Source of the DNA: Raoultibacter phocaeensis
GTDB lineage: Bacteria > Actinomycetota > Coriobacteriia > Coriobacteriales > Eggerthellaceae
NCBI RefSeq assembly: GCF_901411515.1
Contig: NZ_CABDUX010000002.1
Location: forward strand, 248,001-312,000
Direction: 5' to 3'
DNA length: 64,000 nt
Part shown: positions 60,521 through 64,000 of the stretch, in pieces
Layout: every line of letters starts with the position of its first letter
How positions within the stretch are numbered: the stretch's first letter is position 1
The notes under the pieces: generated by a model
Told to the model about the DNA's origin: nothing
Seen by the model: only the letters and a program-made list of their open reading frames with translations
The model's database searches: none
Program-made: the position numbers and the translations under genes

Positions 60521-63085
60521 ATGGAGTTTAAAAATGACTTGGGAAAGCCGTGGAAATACGAAGACGGCGATTTCACCGTCGTGCGTACCTCCATGTGGTC
60601 GCCCCCGGGATGCCATCCGGTGGGATGCGGCCTGAAGCTCTACGTCGACAAGGACGGCCGGCTCGACCATGTCGAAGGGGACGAGAACAATCCCATCACG
60701 AAGGGCCGGTTGTGCGCTCGGTGCCTGGCTTTGAAAGACTACGTGTACAATCCGAGCCGCGTCGTCTACCCGATGAAGCGCGATCCCGAGTTCCGCGGCC
60801 AGAGCGACAAGTGGGAGCGCATCACTTGGGACGAGGCGTTCGCCCTCGTCAAAGAGAAGCGCGATTACTTCCGCGACACGTACGGGGCGGAATCCATGGC
60901 CGTGTTCTCCGGAACGGGCCGCTCGGGGGGTATTCTTGTGTCCGATATGGCTCAGGCAGTGCTCGGTACGCCCAACGCGTGCTACACCCAGTCCGGCTAC
61001 GCCTGCTATCAGCCCCGTTCGATGTCCTGTTCGCACGTGCTCGGCGCCTACTATCCCGAGATGGACTATGCGGGAGGCCTCGAAGGCACTTACGATAATC
61101 CGGCATACAACGTTCCCGAAGTTATGGTCATGTGGGGCAAGATGCCGCTCGCATCAAACGGCGACGGTCTGTGGGGCCATGCGGTCATCGATCTCATGAA
61201 GCGCGGAGCGAAACTCATCAGCGTCGACCCGCGCGTCAACTGGCTCGCCACGCGCGCCGAAGTGCATCTGCGCGTGCGCCCTGGCACCGATACGGCTATG
61301 GCCATGGCGTGGCTTTGGGTCATCATCAACGAGGATCTCTACGATCATGAGTTCGTCGAGTGCTGGACCTACGGGTTCGAGGAGTTCACGGGACGCATCA
61401 ACGATCCCGAGTTGGGTATGACTCCCGAGAAGGCGGCCGAGATCTGCGAAGTTCCGGTTGAAGACATCTACAAGGCAGCCCGCATGTACGCAGCCGCAAA
61501 GCCCGCGTCCATCGCATGGGGCCTTGCGTTCGACCAGAACCAGAACGGCAACCAGGCAGCGCACTGCGTGCTTGCGCTTATGGCGATCACGGGCAACATC
61601 GACGTTCCCGGCGGTCAGATCGTCGCAGAGATCGATCCTGCCCCCGGCGTTAAGGACGAACTCGCCACCGATGGCGAGAAGGCCGAGTTCAACCTCGACA
61701 AAGCCGACGCGGGTGCAGACGACAACTCTGCTGAGGATGCAGCGCGTCCCACCCGTCGCATCGGCTGGGACAGTCTGCCCGAGGAGCTTCGCGATAAGAC
61801 TGTCGGGTACAAGGAGTATCCGCTCTACGTCGACAACATCCGCAACGCTCAGGCAGACATCATGTTCGACGCCATGACCAAGGGCGAGCCGTACCGTATC
61901 CGCATGGGCTGGATCCAATCCACCACGCTGCTTGCCCCGACGTGCTGCGCTCAGCCTCACGGCTGGTACGAAGGCCTGAAGAACCTCGAGTTCTGCATGG
62001 CAACCGACCTGTTCGTAACGCCCGCCATCGAAGCTGCGTGCGACCTGTTCCTTCCCCTGGCATCCTGTGCCGAGAAGGACGACGTGGTCATGACCCATTA
62101 CGGCGGGTCCCCCGTGTTCTACGGAGCCGTGAACAAAGCCGTCGACGTGGGCGAAGTGAAGGCCGATATGGACCTCATCATCGAGCTCGGCGAATACCTC
62201 GAACAGGATTGCCTGAAAGACGAGAACGGCGAGCGCATGTTTAAGGATCTCGAAGATTTCCTTACCCAGCGCCGTACCTCCGGTCCCATCCGCATGGATT
62301 TCGACAGCCTGCGCAAAAAGGTCGGCTTCCAGCGCGGCGTGAACTACCGCAAGTACGAGACCGGCAAACTGCGTCCCGACCGTCATCCCGGATTCCTCAC
62401 CCCGACGGGCCGTGTGGAGCTGTGGTCGACGGCCTATGCGCAGTACGGCGAAGATCCGCTGCCCTACTACCAGGAACCGGCGTTCAGCCCGCACAAGGAT
62501 CCCGAATTGGCAAAGAAGTATCCCTTCATCCTCACTACGGGCGCGCGCAACTACGCTTCGTTTCATGCCGAGCATCGCCAGATTCCCGTGCTTCGCGAAC
62601 TGCACCCCAATCCGATCATCGAGATCCATCCCGAAGACGCCGCCGAGATCGGCGTAGCCGAAGGCCAATGGGTCGAGATCAAAAACGATTTCGGCCGCGC
62701 GAAGTTCAAGGCAGTTGTCTCACCCATCGTGAAGAAGGGCACCGTCCAGACCGATCATGGCTGGTGGTTCCCTGAGATGCCTGCTGACGACGAGGCGCGC
62801 GACGAGCTTGTTCCCGTCGGTGAGATCCTGGAAGACGGCCCCTTGGAGTTCGATATCAACGGAACCCATATCCGCAACGGCTACGTTAAGACCGACCATG
62901 CCGACGAGAAGGGCCTGTACGGTTTGTGGCAGTCGAACGTGAACGACCTTGTGTCCAACCACTACAACTCGAAGCTCGGTTACGGCGGCCCCTACAAGTG
63001 CAACTGCTGCAGCATTACTCCGTTGAAAGAGAGCTACGACACGGATATGGACCTTGTCGTCGAAAAATTCGGGAAGTTGGTGTAA
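60521..63085 (+). CDS. Molybdopterin oxidoreductase M7 (M3 subclade)
   Basis: 854 residues from the ATG behind GAGAGGAAGGA. Cysteines C31, C36, C65 and C68 (GCHPVGCG; RLCARC), with QSGYACYQPR as candidate Mo-ligand motif. Shares IDPRVNWLATRA-type and C-terminal KFGKLV sequences with M3. About 50 extra acidic residues (DKADAGADDNSAEDAA region, near 395-425) are inserted where M3 has a short loop. It forms an operon with FeS7, a Cys-rich protein and M8. Confidence 0.85.
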   Translation: MEFKNDLGKPWKYEDGDFTVVRTSMWSPPGCHPVGCGLKLYVDKDGRLDHVEGDENNPITKGRLCARCLALKDYVYNPSRVVYPMKRDPEFRGQSDKWERITWDEAFALVKEKRDYFRDTYGAESMAVFSGTGRSGGILVSDMAQAVLGTPNACYTQSGYACYQPRSMSCSHVLGAYYPEMDYAGGLEGTYDNPAYNVPEVMVMWGKMPLASNGDGLWGHAVIDLMKRGAKLISVDPRVNWLATRAEVHLRVRPGTDTAMAMAWLWVIINEDLYDHEFVECWTYGFEEFTGRINDPELGMTPEKAAEICEVPVEDIYKAARMYAAAKPASIAWGLAFDQNQNGNQAAHCVLALMAITGNIDVPGGQIVAEIDPAPGVKDELATDGEKAEFNLDKADAGADDNSAEDAARPTRRIGWDSLPEELRDKTVGYKEYPLYVDNIRNAQADIMFDAMTKGEPYRIRMGWIQSTTLLAPTCCAQPHGWYEGLKNLEFCMATDLFVTPAIEAACDLFLPLASCAEKDDVVMTHYGGSPVFYGAVNKAVDVGEVKADMDLIIELGEYLEQDCLKDENGERMFKDLEDFLTQRRTSGPIRMDFDSLRKKVGFQRGVNYRKYETGKLRPDRHPGFLTPTGRVELWSTAYAQYGEDPLPYYQEPAFSPHKDPELAKKYPFILTTGARNYASFHAEHRQIPVLRELHPNPIIEIHPEDAAEIGVAEGQWVEIKNDFGRAKFKAVVSPIVKKGTVQTDHGWWFPEMPADDEARDELVPVGEILEDGPLEFDINGTHIRNGYVKTDHADEKGLYGLWQSNVNDLVSNHYNSKLGYGGPYKCNCCSITPLKESYDTDMDLVVEKFGKLV

Positions 63086-63087
63086 CC

Positions 63088-63444
63088 ATGGCTGATTATG
63101 GACTGCTGATCGACTACGAGTACTGCACCGGATGCGAGACCTGCGTGGTGGCCTGCAAGGAGGAGCACGATTTTCCCGTGGGCAAATGGGGCATCCGCGT
63201 ACTTGACGACGGTCCGTGGCAGAAGGACGATTCCGGCGAGGGCGGCAACTGCTTCAACTGGAACAAGATACCCGTACCGACCGATCTGTGCGATTTGTGC
63301 GCCGATCGAACGGCGGAGGGCAAAGACCCCTCCTGCGTTCACCATTGCCAGGCATTCTGCATGGAATTCGGTACGATCGACGAGCTTGCGGCCAAGCTCG
63401 GTAAGAAGCCGAAGCAGGTGCTGTGGGCACCGCTCGAGTCGTAA
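63088..63444 (+). CDS. 4Fe-4S electron-transfer subunit FeS7 of M7
   Basis: 118 residues, starting 2 bases after M7. The first cluster is CTGCETCVVAC (C-x2-C-x2-C-x3-C), and the second is CDLC with CVHHCQAFC. The core is like FeS3 (MADYGLLIDYEYC), without the FeS3 tail. Translation is probably coupled to M7. Confidence 0.9.
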   Translation: MADYGLLIDYEYCTGCETCVVACKEEHDFPVGKWGIRVLDDGPWQKDDSGEGGNCFNWNKIPVPTDLCDLCADRTAEGKDPSCVHHCQAFCMEFGTIDELAAKLGKKPKQVLWAPLES

Positions 63445-63455
63445 AGGTTTCATGC

Positions 63456-63647
63456 ATGTGCTACTGCTGCAATCTCTGCAATAGGTGCGGTCGTGCCGAC
63501 GAGATGAAGGACAAGCTGGGAAAACGGGCATGTCCTGCGTGCGGTAGGCTGGAGCCCGACAACGGCGTTGCCGTCTGTCCGGAATGCGGGGCGGCTTTGC
63601 CGCCCCCCTTCCCGCCGCTGCCGAGCAATCCGCCCCGCCGAACGTAA
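63456..63647 (+). CDS. Small Cys-rich protein, MCYCC variant of the MCYPC family
   Basis: 63 residues from the ATG at 63456 (AAAGG upstream), chosen because it yields MCYCCNLCNRCG as in the two other family members. CPACG and CPECG pairs follow, with a Pro-rich tail. It lies between FeS7 and M8. Third member in this window, again next to an M3/M7-subclade enzyme. Function unknown. Confidence 0.74.
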   Translation: MCYCCNLCNRCGRADEMKDKLGKRACPACGRLEPDNGVAVCPECGAALPPPFPPLPSNPPRRT

Positions 63648-63681
63648 GGGCGCGCGGAGGGCCGTACCCGAAAGGGGGCTT

Positions 63682-64000
63682 ATGAAGATCAAGGATCGTA
63701 CCGTATTGAAGAACCTCGGCTCATGCGGGTTCGGGGGAGCATCCAATACCGGATGCGTCGATGTGCTCGACGGGAAGGTCGTGCGCATTAGACCGCTTCA
63801 CTACGATGAGCACTACACGCCCGAGGACCTGAACGAATGGCGCTACGAGGTGCGCGGGCATACGTTCAGGCCGGGCATGAAAACGCTGTTGCCGCCGCTT
63901 TCGCTCGCATACAAGAAGCGCGCGTATTCCCCGAACCGCGTACCGTACCCGCTCAAGCGCGTCGATTGGGATCCGTCAGGCGATCGCAATCCGCAGACGA
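63682..64000 (+). CDS. M8, pyrogallol hydroxytransferase-like molybdenum enzyme (3' truncated by window)
   Basis: The ATG follows AAAGGGGG, and 106 codons are visible. VDVLDGKVVRIRPL, EVRGHTF, then RVPYPLKRVDWDP and GDRNPQT follow the order remembered for the large subunit of pyrogallol-phloroglucinol transhydroxylase. No CxxC cluster motif is present in this part, as expected for that subunit. It sits 34 bases after the Cys-rich gene. Probable role: hydroxyl transfer or removal on a polyhydroxylated aromatic. The active site is outside the window. Confidence 0.7.
   Translation, partial: MKIKDRTVLKNLGSCGFGGASNTGCVDVLDGKVVRIRPLHYDEHYTPEDLNEWRYEVRGHTFRPGMKTLLPPLSLAYKKRAYSPNRVPYPLKRVDWDPSGDRNPQT

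Overview
The window reads as a GC-rich, anaerobic, high-GC Gram-positive chromosome, most likely a gut Eggerthellaceae (class Coriobacteriia, in the Eggerthella/Gordonibacter neighbourhood). This rests on the gene families, not on a database search: arrays of molybdopterin oxidoreductases with tiny 4Fe-4S partners, membrane-embedded LuxR regulators, OFA-like MFS carriers, corrinoid methyltransferases, and frequent GTG/TTG starts.

Layout. 1-3612: end of a UvrD/AddA-type nuclease gene, a 7-bp tandem repeat, a nitroreductase, an M20/PepT-like peptidase and a RelB/PIN toxin-antitoxin pair with a palindromic operator. 3613-8983: str/S10 operon (rpsL, rpsG, fusA, rpsJ, rplC, rplD, rplW), closed by a strong terminator right after rplW, so the usual rplB and following genes are not here. 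9315-14553: a giant two-domain BadF-type activase, two small Cys-rich proteins and an XRE regulator. 14790-17810: two LuxR proteins with multi-span membrane domains.

18041 to the end is a catabolic island. It holds seven complete molybdenum enzymes (called M1-M7 here) and the start of an eighth (M8). Each complete one is followed by a 2x[4Fe-4S] ferredoxin-like subunit. All lack an evident Tat signal, so they are probably cytoplasmic. They look like the catechol dehydroxylase / pyrogallol hydroxytransferase / acetylene hydratase branch of the DMSO reductase superfamily. M8 resembles the pyrogallol hydroxytransferase large subunit at its N-terminus. Between M2 and M3, and again at 37033-44797, lie parts of a corrinoid methyl-transfer system: three UroD-like DDWG methyltransferases, two MtaA/CmuA-like methyltransferases, two corrinoid proteins and one RACo-like activator. 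An Old-Yellow-Enzyme-type reductase, DUF169, DUF2284 and a SlyD-like isomerase accompany them. Trigger factor (tig) sits inside the island.

Working model (inference): methoxylated plant aromatics enter through the MFS carriers and are O-demethylated by the methyltransferase/corrinoid/RACo set. Side-chain double bonds may be reduced by the OYE-type enzyme. The exposed catechol or pyrogallol is then dehydroxylated or transhydroxylated by one of the Mo enzymes, with membrane LuxR proteins as inducer sensors. The catalytic paralogs M5/M6 and the small-subunit genes show tracts of near or complete DNA identity beside diverged tracts, which points to recent duplication and gene conversion in a substrate-diversifying family.
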